Assembly (NCBI RefSeq): GCF_003625485.1
Contig: NZ_RAIR01000011.1
Location: forward strand, 1 to 61,263
Source of the DNA: Butyrivibrio sp. CB08
GTDB taxonomy: Bacteria; Bacillota; Clostridia; Lachnospirales; Lachnospiraceae
Length of the DNA: 61,263 nucleotides
Direction of reading: 5' to 3'
Position 1 is the first letter of the stretch. Each line of letters starts with the position of its first letter. Below the pieces are notes generated by a model, which worked only from the letters and a program-made list of their open reading frames with translations, ran no database searches and was not told where the DNA came from. The translations under genes were made by a program, and so were the position numbers. Of the stretch, positions 25,697 through 34,129 are shown in pieces.

Positions 25697-26866
25697 ATGA
25701 TAGAGAACAATCAGTATTCAAGGGTTTGTGCCAGGATAAACCTTAAGGCAATCGAGCACAATCTCCTTGCAATGAAGAATAATATACCTGATGGAACCAG
25801 GATCATGGCTGTTATCAAGACAGACGCCTACGGTCATGGAGCTGTAGAAATTGGAAGATTCCTTGAGGGTAAGGATTATATCTGGGGATATGCGGTTGCT
25901 ACCGCTGAAGAAGCCTTTGAACTCAGGGATGCAGGTCTTTCAAAGCCTATCCTGATCCTTGGATATACTTTCCCATACGCCTATGAGAGGATGATAAGGG
26001 AGGACATCAGACCAGCAGTATTCAGACTTGATACGGCAAAAGAGCTGAATGCTATCGCTACAAAGCTCCTTGAATATGGAGAGATAAAAGAGCCTGCACC
26101 TATCCATATCGCAGTGGATACAGGAATGAGCAGGATTGGAATAACACCTGATGACGACGGAGTTTCTTTTGCAAAAGAGGTTCGCCTTATGACGGGACTT
26201 CATATTGAAGGCGTGTTCACTCACTTTGCAAGAGCAGACGAAGAGGACCTTACCAATGTCAGAGAGAGGGAAGAGGTATTCAAGAGCTTCCTTATGAGCT
26301 TTGAGGAGGAGACAGGATATCGAATCCCCATCAAGCACTGTGCAAACTCAGCCAGCATAATTGCGGTTCCTGAGTCTTCGATGGATATGGTAAGAGCCGG
26401 AGTTACAATGTACGGTATGTGGCCCTCTGATGAGGTGCCAAGGGATATCATTTCCTTAGAGCCAGCTATGGAGCTGCTTAGTCACATAGTTATGGTCAAG
26501 GAAGTTCCTGCAGGAACCCCTGTAAGCTACGGAGGAACCTTTGTTACTGATAAGCCAACCAGGATCGCAACGATCCCTGTGGGATACGGTGATGGTTATC
26601 CAAGGAGCCTTTCCGGTAAGGGATATGTCCTTATTAACGGCCATCACGCCAACATCCTTGGAAGGGTCTGCATGGACCAGTTTATGGTGGATGTAACAGA
26701 TGTCCCTTATGTAAAAGAGGGGGACGAGGTGGTTCTCATGGGTAAAGATAAGACCACTGGCGAAGAGATCACAGCGGAGTATTTAGGAGACCTTAGCGGC
26801 CGCTTTAACTACGAGCTTACCTGTGATATCAGTAAGAGAGTGCCAAGGTTATTCATAAATAAATGA
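25697..26866 (+). CDS. alr: Alanine racemase
   Basis: This 389-residue PLP enzyme has the cofactor lysine in AVIKTDAYGHG (about residue 41) and the YGMWPSDE and GTPVSYGGTFVT segments of the C-terminal beta domain. The catalytic-tyrosine region SYGGTF is intact, and GRVCMDQFMVDVTD is the family signature. It interconverts L- and D-alanine for peptidoglycan. It begins 16 nt after nnr, so the pair is probably one transcript. Confidence 0.96.
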   Translation: MIENNQYSRVCARINLKAIEHNLLAMKNNIPDGTRIMAVIKTDAYGHGAVEIGRFLEGKDYIWGYAVATAEEAFELRDAGLSKPILILGYTFPYAYERMIREDIRPAVFRLDTAKELNAIATKLLEYGEIKEPAPIHIAVDTGMSRIGITPDDDGVSFAKEVRLMTGLHIEGVFTHFARADEEDLTNVREREEVFKSFLMSFEEETGYRIPIKHCANSASIIAVPESSMDMVRAGVTMYGMWPSDEVPRDIISLEPAMELLSHIVMVKEVPAGTPVSYGGTFVTDKPTRIATIPVGYGDGYPRSLSGKGYVLINGHHANILGRVCMDQFMVDVTDVPYVKEGDEVVLMGKDKTTGEEITAEYLGDLSGRFNYELTCDISKRVPRLFINK

Positions 26867-26889
26867 TAGTTATCTCCTGTAATCGAATG

Positions 26890-26918
26890 TTGCTATTACG
26901 AACAAATGTTTGTATAAT
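26890..26918 (+). promoter_or_regulatory. Promoter of the PcrA/UvrD helicase gene
   Basis: TTGCTA (26890-26895), a 17-nt spacer and TATAAT (26913-26918), about 30 nt before the start codon. A LexA box fills most of the spacer. Confidence 0.85.
26899..26912. promoter_or_regulatory. LexA (DinR) box
   Basis: CGAAC-AAAT-GTTTG matches the Gram-positive SOS box CGAACNNNNGTTYG at every fixed position. It lies between the -35 and -10 elements, where LexA would block RNA polymerase. Confidence 0.8.
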
Positions 26919-26948
26919 AGTAACATACAGTTTACAGGGGATTTTTTT

Positions 26949-29105
26949 ATGCAGGATATTTTACAGAATCTCAATGAAGCGCAGAGGGAGGCGGTTACCA
27001 CAACAGAAGGTTATGTCCGTGTTGTGGCGGGAGCTGGAAGTGGCAAGACAAGAGCTCTTTCAAACCGCTTTGCCTATCTTGTTAATGGTCTTGGCATTAT
27101 GCCAGGGCATATTCTTTGCGTGACCTTCACCAATAAATCAGCCACAGAGATGCGCCAGAGGATCCACATGCTTACTGGCGACAACGACACGGGCTATATC
27201 AATACTTTCCATGGTTTTTGTGTATCTGTCCTCCAGGAGGACTCCCATGCAGTTCAGTATCCCAAGAGCTTCATGGTCCTTGATAATTCCGACATCGACG
27301 ACATACTCAAGATCATCTATGAGGAGAGGGGATTATCCCTTCGTGACATGACCTTTGGAATGGCAAGGGACATGTTCGAGATGCGCAAGATCTTTGAGGA
27401 GCCTGACTACTACATTGACATGATCAACATGTCTCCTGAGGTACTTAAGGAGAAATACGACAAGGCAACAGAGGCCAGAGACATTCTTTTTTACGGATAT
27501 CTCTATCAGGAGAAAAAGTGCTTTGGTCTTGATTACAATGACCTTATCAAGTTCGTTTTGTATATCTTTGAAGAGCATGAGGACATTAAGCTCAAGTGGC
27601 AGAAGCGCCTTGAGTACATAATGATAGATGAGTTCCAGGATATAGACTCCCTTCAGCATGAGCTTATGGAGGTTCTATCTGGCTATCACAAGAACCTTTT
27701 TGTGGTGGGTGACCCTGACCAGACCATCTATACCTGGAGGGGAGCTGATGTGCACTTCCTTCTTGATTTTGACAAGAAGTTCCCTGGCACCAGGACCATA
27801 TATATGAATGACAATTACAGGTCCACGCCTCAGATCTTAAGTGCAGTCAATTCCCTTATAGACAAGAACAACATGAGACTAAAAAAGGACCTTGTGCCTG
27901 TCCTTCCAGGCGGAGACAAGGTAGTCTGTCATCTGGCTCCCGATACAGCAGATGAAGCGGATTATATCACTGGAGAGATACTGGCTCTTAAGGGCATGGG
28001 TATTTCCTACAGGGATATGGCTGTTCTCTACAGGGCCCACTATGTCACCAGGACCATAGAAGAGGGTCTGTTAAAAGAGAAGATTCCTTATACCATTTAT
28101 TCCGGGGTTCAGTTCTTTGGAAGGATGGAGATCAAGGATGCCCTCTGTTATCTTAAGATGATAGTTTACAGGGATGATATCTCCTTCCGCAGGATAGCCA
28201 ATGTTCCCAAGAGAAATCTTGGAAAACGTCGCATGCAGTTTTTGGAGCAGTACTCAAGGGACAAGGAGTGCAGTCTCTACCAGGCTCTCTATGAGAACCT
28301 TGATAATGACATTATGAAGGGCACCAGGGCCCGTCAGTTTATAGATCTTATTGAGAACTACTCTGAGAGCTATGAAGGACAGATGGTTTCTGAAGTCTTT
28401 ACCAAGATCCTTCATGACAGCGGATATGAGGAGATGTTAAGGACTGAGGGAGCCCAGGAGAGACTTGATAACCTGGCTGAGCTCAAGCAGGCAATATTTG
28501 AATTTGAGACCACCTGCGGCGAAGAGGTGGGACTTGAAGATTACCTTAAACATGTAGCTCTTTTTACCAATGCAGATTCTGACGCAGGAGTTGGAGACAA
28601 GGTCAAGCTCATGACTGTTCATGCTGCCAAGGGACTTGAATTTCCTTATGTGTTCCTGTGTGGTATGAACGAGGGTATCTTCCCATCAAGGAAGATCCAT
28701 ACTCTTGAGGGAATGGAAGAGGAGAGACGACTGGCTTTTGTTGCCATGACAAGAGCCCAGAAGAAGCTCTTTATCACCGAGGCTGGAGGCAGGAACTTTG
28801 AGGGAATCCCCAGATATCCATCGAGGTTTATCATTGATATAGACAGGGACCTGTTAGATTTTACAGATCCTGGGGCTGTTCATCTTCTGGATGATGCAAG
28901 GAAGTTTATAGACAATGATTCAAGACATCTTAAGGGAGCAGAGAAACTTAATCTCCTTGAACCAGGAACTCAGGTAAGGCATGCGATCCTTGGGGAGGGC
29001 ACGGTGGTGGAAGTCAACGCCAAGGAGGAGAGCTACCTGATAGCCTTCGAAGGCATGGAGACACCAAGAGCTATCTCATTTAAGGTAAGACTTGAGAAGA
29101 TATAA
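26949..29105 (+). CDS. pcrA: UvrD/PcrA-type superfamily 1 DNA helicase
   Basis: This protein of about 718 residues has all SF1A helicase motifs: Q motif, Walker A AGAGSGKT (about 27-34), CVTFTNKSATEM, DEFQDID, GDPDQTIYTWRGA, NYRST, LMTVHAAKGLEFPYVF and VAMTRAQKKLFI. A C-terminal Tudor-like domain begins GTQVRHAILGEGTVVEV. It unwinds DNA 3'-5' and serves in excision repair, removal of RecA filaments and transcription-replication conflicts. The ATG at 26949 with AGGGGA upstream is used; a TTG at 26910 overlaps the promoter -10. A LexA box suggests SOS induction. Confidence 0.93.
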   Translation: MQDILQNLNEAQREAVTTTEGYVRVVAGAGSGKTRALSNRFAYLVNGLGIMPGHILCVTFTNKSATEMRQRIHMLTGDNDTGYINTFHGFCVSVLQEDSHAVQYPKSFMVLDNSDIDDILKIIYEERGLSLRDMTFGMARDMFEMRKIFEEPDYYIDMINMSPEVLKEKYDKATEARDILFYGYLYQEKKCFGLDYNDLIKFVLYIFEEHEDIKLKWQKRLEYIMIDEFQDIDSLQHELMEVLSGYHKNLFVVGDPDQTIYTWRGADVHFLLDFDKKFPGTRTIYMNDNYRSTPQILSAVNSLIDKNNMRLKKDLVPVLPGGDKVVCHLAPDTADEADYITGEILALKGMGISYRDMAVLYRAHYVTRTIEEGLLKEKIPYTIYSGVQFFGRMEIKDALCYLKMIVYRDDISFRRIANVPKRNLGKRRMQFLEQYSRDKECSLYQALYENLDNDIMKGTRARQFIDLIENYSESYEGQMVSEVFTKILHDSGYEEMLRTEGAQERLDNLAELKQAIFEFETTCGEEVGLEDYLKHVALFTNADSDAGVGDKVKLMTVHAAKGLEFPYVFLCGMNEGIFPSRKIHTLEGMEEERRLAFVAMTRAQKKLFITEAGGRNFEGIPRYPSRFIIDIDRDLLDFTDPGAVHLLDDARKFIDNDSRHLKGAEKLNLLEPGTQVRHAILGEGTVVEVNAKEESYLIAFEGMETPRAISFKVRLEKI

Positions 29106-29120
29106 TTAGGCAAAAATAAA

Positions 29121-29146
29121 GCCAGGCGATTTTAGCCTGGCTTTTG
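29121..29146. terminator. Terminator between convergent genes
   Basis: GCCAGGC pairs with GCCTGGC around a 7-nt loop, with TTTTG on the plus side and TTTATTTTTG on the minus side. It serves both the helicase gene and the minus-strand membrane protein. Confidence 0.8.
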
Positions 29147-29158
29147 TAATACGCTTTA

Positions 29159-30736
29159 TCATTCAAATTTCAGATACTTGTGTGCTTTGTTGAAAGAGAA
29201 GTTAAATCTTCTGAATCCAGTGTACATATCTAGGTCATCATCGTGGTTGTATTTGTTATACTCCTGGAAGTCCGCAAGCATCTCCTGGTTACCAGCATAT
29301 GCAGGAACTGCATCATAGGAAAGCTCTTCTGTAATATAGTCTGCAACAGAAGTGTACTCGTTTTTGCCTATCTTGGTCTCAGTTGCCTGAAGGTCATACT
29401 TTGCAACCTGATATTCAGGATTGCAGTAGGTAAATGCTATAAAAGCAATGGTAATAACTACCATGCAGGCCTTGAACACAGGGAATTTCCTTGCATAGAG
29501 GCTGATGATGAGAAATGCCAAAAAGAAGCACAGCACTGCCAAAAACCACAGGACAAAGATCCTCATGAAGGTCAGATGATAGACTTCGATATAGAGAACC
29601 ATTCTCATGGCTGATGATGCGATCATGATATAGGTGCATACACCGATCACTGTTAAAAGAGCTGTCAGAACCTTGGAGTGTTTGAAGAATGCCTGACAGA
29701 TTGAAACCATGACAATGTTCAGAATGCAGACGGCAAGGAGCTGATAAAAGCCCTCATGAGCGTATTCTGCATAGGTGTATCCTTCTGGCAGAGCCATCTT
29801 GCCGCTAAAGAGGTACAGAAGCTGGATGGCGCAGAAGATAAGGTAAACAATACCAATGATGCTGGTAAATGTAATGGCAATAACAGGGTTTGTCTTGCCG
29901 TCACCCTTAACCTTGATCTTGAGCTCTTTTGCTGCCATAGAAGAGATAATGGTATATGCGCACCAGAATCCAAAGACCATAGTGATAAGCATCATGAATG
30001 AGTGGTAGATATATTTAGGGATATCAATGTCCTTAAAGATGGTTGAGAGCATATTCTCAAACACGGCGTCAGCTGAACTAAGAAGCGGAACGATCACAAG
30101 TAAAAGAGGCACTGTTATTGCAAGTCCAATAAGGACCGCGTTTACAGTTTTCTTTTTCTCATTTATCTCCTCGCCAGCTGTTGAAAGCTTGTAGGCACGG
30201 CGATCAGAGAAAGGATCTCCAATGTGCTCGATAGGCTTTACCACTGTGACTAATATACTAAGAAGCCATGCGAAAATGTCAAAGCCGGTTGTGTCATTAT
30301 ACAGATAAATGACGAAGCTAAAGAGCAAAAGGAAAATAGCAGTTCTCTCAAGGAAGTGCAGAGTAACGCTTGTTGTCATGCATCTGTGGATGGAGAGCAG
30401 TACCAGGGAAACAACGTAGAAGATTCCGAGAGCTCTTTTGCCATTACTGTCTGTAATAAGAGAGAGACCGTCCTTGGCCCTTGCTATCTTTAGGATCACC
30501 AGTGCAGCGATCATGAAAATAGGATATGTGATGCTGGAGTGGTTATTGTAGAGGCAGAATCCGTAGATAAGACCAAATATTACCGACAGAGAAAAGTACT
30601 TTCTGAAGGCCTCTGCATTGCCTCTAATTACTGGTGGCTGTGGTTGCTGAACATTAGGGTTGTTATTAAATTGTGGTGCCTGAACAATATTGTTGTTATT
30701 ATTCATCTGTGGTGTCTGCATATTATTAGCGTCCAT
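29159..30736 (-). CDS. DUF4173/DUF4153-type polytopic membrane protein
   Basis: This protein of about 525 residues has a Gln/Asn/Pro-rich N-terminus (to about residue 35) and then about a dozen hydrophobic segments with short loops. A soluble C-terminal tail of about 80 residues is rich in Tyr and charged residues. The arrangement and its place after an XRE regulator and a DUF2975 protein are typical of DUF4173/DUF4153 proteins, whose function is unknown. The start is set at 30736 because the AAGGAAGA site has better spacing to it than to the ATG at 30742, which overlaps the regulator's stop codon. Confidence 0.7.
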   Translation of the reverse strand: MDANNMQTPQMNNNNNIVQAPQFNNNPNVQQPQPPVIRGNAEAFRKYFSLSVIFGLIYGFCLYNNHSSITYPIFMIAALVILKIARAKDGLSLITDSNGKRALGIFYVVSLVLLSIHRCMTTSVTLHFLERTAIFLLLFSFVIYLYNDTTGFDIFAWLLSILVTVVKPIEHIGDPFSDRRAYKLSTAGEEINEKKKTVNAVLIGLAITVPLLLVIVPLLSSADAVFENMLSTIFKDIDIPKYIYHSFMMLITMVFGFWCAYTIISSMAAKELKIKVKGDGKTNPVIAITFTSIIGIVYLIFCAIQLLYLFSGKMALPEGYTYAEYAHEGFYQLLAVCILNIVMVSICQAFFKHSKVLTALLTVIGVCTYIMIASSAMRMVLYIEVYHLTFMRIFVLWFLAVLCFFLAFLIISLYARKFPVFKACMVVITIAFIAFTYCNPEYQVAKYDLQATETKIGKNEYTSVADYITEELSYDAVPAYAGNQEMLADFQEYNKYNHDDDLDMYTGFRRFNFSFNKAHKYLKFE

Positions 30737-30738
30737 AA

Positions 30739-30954
30739 TCATTCTTCCTTCTGGTCATCAACATATTCTAGGATATCTCCCGGTTGACAATCCAATGCCT
30801 TGCATATTGCGTCAAGGGTTTCAAGCCTTACGGCTTTTGCTTTGTTGTTCTTAAGGATAGACAGGTTTGCCAAGGTGATACCGACCTTGCCTGCCAGCTC
30901 CGTCAGACCGATCTTCCGTTTTGCCATCATTACATCGAGATTTATTACAATCAT
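30739..30954 (-). CDS. XRE-family helix-turn-helix regulator
   Basis: This protein of 71 residues is a single Cro/CI-type HTH domain (MMAKRKIGLTELAGKVGIT, ANLSILKNNKAKAVRLETLDAICKALDCQPGDIL). This short form regularly accompanies DUF2975 membrane proteins. The start at 30954 follows AGGTGA; a GTG at 30963 lies inside that ribosome site. It is the middle gene of a three-gene minus-strand operon and could act on the palindrome upstream of the operon promoter. Confidence 0.88.
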   Translation of the reverse strand: MIVINLDVMMAKRKIGLTELAGKVGITLANLSILKNNKAKAVRLETLDAICKALDCQPGDILEYVDDQKEE

Positions 30955-30971
30955 ATTCTTCACCTGCCCTG

Positions 30972-31448
30972 TTAAATGGTTAAGTCGTTTTCCTGCTTGT
31001 AGCTCACGGCTCTGTCAAAGACTCTCGCCAGAACCTTGCTGAACAGTCCAGCAAAAAGAAATACTCCGGCGATAACCATTGCAGCGGGGGTGAAGTACAC
31101 GAAGCACCTCAGGGTCTTGATGCCTGTTATTACAAATGCATAGGTCCCCATGTGGTAAAGGCTCTTTACATTGGCTTCTACAAAGCAGTTATCCTCAATA
31201 ACCGTTTTCATCATCTTACGAAGCTCGTACAGGATGAGAAGAGTGAAGACTCCCACGGCCATTATTGATACAACTGCGTACCAGAAATGATCTGCGATGG
31301 CAGCATACTCTGTGCTGTCTCCAAGAGCGTTTACAGTCATCTGAACTGCGAATCTTAACGTGAAGGGGACAGATGCAACTGCCAAGAGGCCAAAGTAAAA
31401 ACATAGATCAAGGATGGTCTTAACGAAGATGTTCAATTTGTTATTCAT
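30972..31448 (-). CDS. DUF2975 membrane protein
   Basis: This 158-residue protein has four predicted transmembrane segments (for example ILDLCFYFGLLAVASVPFTL and AVVSIMAVGVFTLLILYELR), separated by short charged loops including the characteristic TVIEDNCFVEANVKSLYHMG. The pattern matches DUF2975, usually paired with a small XRE regulator. A start at 31448 is certain in practice: GGAGG lies 5 nt upstream, and the extra residues of the longer open frame cross the promoter and terminator. Function is unknown. Confidence 0.85.
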   Translation of the reverse strand: MNNKLNIFVKTILDLCFYFGLLAVASVPFTLRFAVQMTVNALGDSTEYAAIADHFWYAVVSIMAVGVFTLLILYELRKMMKTVIEDNCFVEANVKSLYHMGTYAFVITGIKTLRCFVYFTPAAMVIAGVFLFAGLFSKVLARVFDRAVSYKQENDLTI

Positions 31449-31476
31449 GGTATCCTCCAAGTACTTGTATATTTTG

Positions 31477-31505
31477 TTTATAACATGGTTCTTTTTGAAT
31501 TGCAA
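31477..31505 (-). promoter_or_regulatory. Promoter of the DUF2975-XRE-DUF4173 operon
   Basis: On the minus strand TTGCAA, a 17-nt spacer and TATAAA, with TG one base before the -10 (extended -10). The leader to the DUF2975 start is about 25 nt. Confidence 0.75.
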
Positions 31506-31510
31506 TATAA

Positions 31511-31531
31511 ATTTATTGTAAAACAATAAAT
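31511..31531. promoter_or_regulatory. Palindrome upstream of the DUF2975 operon promoter
   Basis: ATTTATTG-TAAAA-CAATAAAT is a perfect 8-bp inverted repeat with a 5-nt centre, 5 nt upstream of the -35. It is a candidate operator for the operon's own XRE regulator. The A/T richness means chance symmetry is possible. Confidence 0.4.
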
Positions 31532-31561
31532 ATTTTTCGAAATGCATAAAATCAAATATAA

Positions 31562-31593
31562 AAGGAGCTATCTCTAAGTCAAGATAGCTCCTT
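31562..31593 (-). terminator. Terminator of the J-domain gene
   Basis: AAGGAGCTATC pairs perfectly with GATAGCTCCTT around a 10-nt loop. On the minus strand it is followed by TTATATTTG, after the stop codon at 31618. Confidence 0.8.
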
Positions 31594-31617
31594 AAGTTTA
31601 CGCTATTAATCTGGTAA

Positions 31618-32655
31618 TCACCCTGGCCACTTCTTTTTGGCCTGGTCGTATTGAACGTTGATCTCCTGAAGGGCAGCTGTGTCGCCATCCATGTTGTCAG
31701 GGTGGTAGAGCTTAACAAGAGAGCGGTACTTCTTGTCTACGCTTTCTCTTGAGGTGCATCCTGCGAAGAAGTCGAAGGTTGACATTGGAGAGGGTTTTTC
31801 TTCGATATATTCCTCGTCGTATTCTTCATATTCATCGTCGTAATCATCTTCCGGATAGTAGTCATCCTCGTCTTCGTAATCATCTTCAGGATAGTAGTCG
31901 TCCTCATCGTCGTACTCATCCTCGGGATAATAGTCCTGCTCATCATCTTCATCGCCGTAGAAATCATCGGCTTTTAAGCGGCGGTGATCACGCATTTCTT
32001 CTTCCAGCATTTTGTTACGCTGCTTGAGGAGCTTGTCGTATTCCCTCTCTTCATGTTTTCTTCCGGCTTCAGGGAAGAACCTGTAGTAGCGGGAGAGAGC
32101 CTGATGAACAAAGCTCTGACCGATAAGGGCCCTTAGAAGATAGAAGACTGCGTCAGCAAGTACTGCATAGAATAAGAGCTTTCCAAAGGATACAAACACT
32201 GAGAAAGCTATGAATGCTGTCATGACAGGAATAAACATCAGGATAGACAAAATAAAAAGCAGGATGTAAGATGCCTGTCCCTTATATGCAAATATTGACT
32301 GGGTCCACCATACCTTTAAGCTATCAAATAAAGAAATGACCGCAAGGGAAGTCTCTTTTGACCCGAGAAGCTCCTGTGGAACAGGATTTATACCAGAAAA
32401 AAGGATATAGATACTAACGCCAAAGAGAATAGAGAATGATATAGCTGTTATGGGGAGAACAACAAAAAAGAGCTTCAGGCCCTTCACAAATGCCTTCATA
32501 AACCAGGTCAGAAGTGAAAAGAAAGCCTTAAGCGCATACAAAATGGCATTGACTATTGATTTGATCCCCATTGATAACAAAGAACCCATCCAAACAAAAC
32601 CTTTCAAAAAACTACTTCTCATTATGAACATAAAAAGTGAAACGGGCAAGTCCAC
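31618..32655 (-). CDS. Membrane-anchored J-domain protein with acidic Tyr-rich repeats
   Basis: This protein is up to 345 residues long. The N-terminal half has about four transmembrane segments, then a basic helical stretch. A strongly acidic region of about 50 residues follows, built of near-repeats of DEDDYYPEDDYE. A C-terminal J-domain (about 285-345) has the essential HPD in VKLYHPDNMDGD. J-domains stimulate the DnaK ATPase, so this protein may recruit DnaK to the membrane. The order (J-domain last, no G/F or zinc region) is unlike DnaJ. The start is uncertain: GTG at 32655 and ATGs at 32631 and 32622 are possible, none with a good ribosome site. Confidence 0.75.
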   Translation of the reverse strand: MDLPVSLFMFIMRSSFLKGFVWMGSLLSMGIKSIVNAILYALKAFFSLLTWFMKAFVKGLKLFFVVLPITAISFSILFGVSIYILFSGINPVPQELLGSKETSLAVISLFDSLKVWWTQSIFAYKGQASYILLFILSILMFIPVMTAFIAFSVFVSFGKLLFYAVLADAVFYLLRALIGQSFVHQALSRYYRFFPEAGRKHEEREYDKLLKQRNKMLEEEMRDHRRLKADDFYGDEDDEQDYYPEDEYDDEDDYYPEDDYEDEDDYYPEDDYDDEYEEYDEEYIEEKPSPMSTFDFFAGCTSRESVDKKYRSLVKLYHPDNMDGDTAALQEINVQYDQAKKKWPG

Positions 32656-32742
32656 TATTAAAACATCTAGTGCAGGGATTTAAAATGTGGTATAGTGTAA
32701 TTTGATATTTTGCGTGCATTTTGGTTTATAGGAGGGACAATT

Positions 32743-34107
32743 ATGGACGAGGGCTTGCCTTCAGCCAGTATTTTAGCGTTTTTTATCATTCTTATTATTG
32801 ATATCTTTGTACATGGTTTTGGCATTGCCATGGATCATGTCAGCAAGGATGAGATTGAGAAAAAGAGCGCTTCTGGGAAAGACAAGACAGGAGAAAGGCT
32901 TCTTAAGCTTTTTAGCAACGAGTCTGTTCATATTGAGAGGATGCAGATCCTTACCATTGTGATCAACATGATCCTTGGAGGATTTGTGGCCTGCAGGATA
33001 AGTGACTATATGACAGCGCGCTTTGGTGCAGCTGATAGCTCTTTTCCCTCATATGTATTCTGCATAATCTCCGGAGTAGTGATCACTTTGCTCATCATGT
33101 GCTTTGGCATCATAATTCCAAGGCGCCTGGCAGCAAGGAATCCTGAGAAGTGGGTCTATGCCTGCTATTATCCTGTGTACTATCTTGGGATTGTCTTAAC
33201 GCCGTTTACTTTTCTGGCAGGAGTTGTTGCCACAGGAGTTCTCTACATCTTTGGTGTGAGAGGAGATGACAACGTAAGCGACGTGACAGAAGAGGAGATC
33301 AGGGATTCCATCGAGAAAGGTCAGGAGCAGGGCGTTATCCAGGAAGCAGAGGCAGACATGATAACCAATATCTTCGAGTTTTCCGACAAGGAAGCTCAGG
33401 ATATCATGACCAACAGAAATGCCATGGTTGCTATCGATGCCAATGTAAGCCTTAAGGAAGCAGTGAATTTCATGATGGATACCAACAATTCCAGATTCCC
33501 TGTTTACCTTGATGATATAGATCACATCATTGGTATCATGCACATAAGAGACGCCATGAAGAAGCTCTCTGAGGAGACAGACGAAGAGCTTCCTATCAGG
33601 AAGATCAAGGGACTACTTCGTCAGCCCAAGTTTGTACCAGAGACCAGAAATATCGACTCTCTTTTCCACAGCATGCAGTCATCCAAGACTCAGATGGTCA
33701 TCGTCATTGACGAGTATGGCCAGACAGCAGGCCTTGTATCCATGGAGGATATCCTCGAGGAGATCGTAGGTAACATCATGGATGAGTATGATGAGGATGA
33801 GAACTATATCAAACCTACCAAGAACCCTATGGAGTTTACTGTAGATGGCAAGACTCCACTGGAGGTACTTGAAAAGAAATTCGACATCTCTTTTGGCGAG
33901 AGCGAATTTGAGACTCTCAACGGATACATTATCTCCAAGCTTGACAAGATCCCGGATTCCGATGAGGAGTTTGAAACAACAGTTGATGGCTATAATTTCA
34001 AGATCCTGTCTGTTCAGAACCACATGGTGAGCAGTGTTCTTTTGACCAAGCTCCCTGAGGAGACTGAAGAGAAAGAGGAAGAAGAATTAGAAATAGCAAA
34101 TAAGTAA
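32743..34107 (+). CDS. CNNM/CorC-type protein with tandem CBS domains
   Basis: This protein of 454 residues has an N-terminal CNNM (DUF21) membrane domain of about four segments (to about 190) and a linker EEEIRDSIEKGQEQGVI. A pair of CBS domains (about 205-330, ending VIVIDEYGQTAGLVSMEDILEEIVG) and a C-terminal CorC_HlyC domain follow. Often annotated as hemolysin, the family is linked to magnesium or cobalt efflux. The ATG at 32743 has GGAGGG 7 nt upstream; an earlier in-frame start at 32710 lies near the likely TATAGT -10 (32691-32696). Confidence 0.9.
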   Translation: MDEGLPSASILAFFIILIIDIFVHGFGIAMDHVSKDEIEKKSASGKDKTGERLLKLFSNESVHIERMQILTIVINMILGGFVACRISDYMTARFGAADSSFPSYVFCIISGVVITLLIMCFGIIIPRRLAARNPEKWVYACYYPVYYLGIVLTPFTFLAGVVATGVLYIFGVRGDDNVSDVTEEEIRDSIEKGQEQGVIQEAEADMITNIFEFSDKEAQDIMTNRNAMVAIDANVSLKEAVNFMMDTNNSRFPVYLDDIDHIIGIMHIRDAMKKLSEETDEELPIRKIKGLLRQPKFVPETRNIDSLFHSMQSSKTQMVIVIDEYGQTAGLVSMEDILEEIVGNIMDEYDEDENYIKPTKNPMEFTVDGKTPLEVLEKKFDISFGESEFETLNGYIISKLDKIPDSDEEFETTVDGYNFKILSVQNHMVSSVLLTKLPEETEEKEEEELEIANK

Positions 34108-34129
34108 AGATTTATGAAAGGAAGTTTTT

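Noticed and set aside
31449..31718. Long N-terminal extension of the DUF2975 protein
   Set aside because: The extension crosses the upstream gene's terminator, a palindrome and a good promoter; ATG 31448 has GGAGG.
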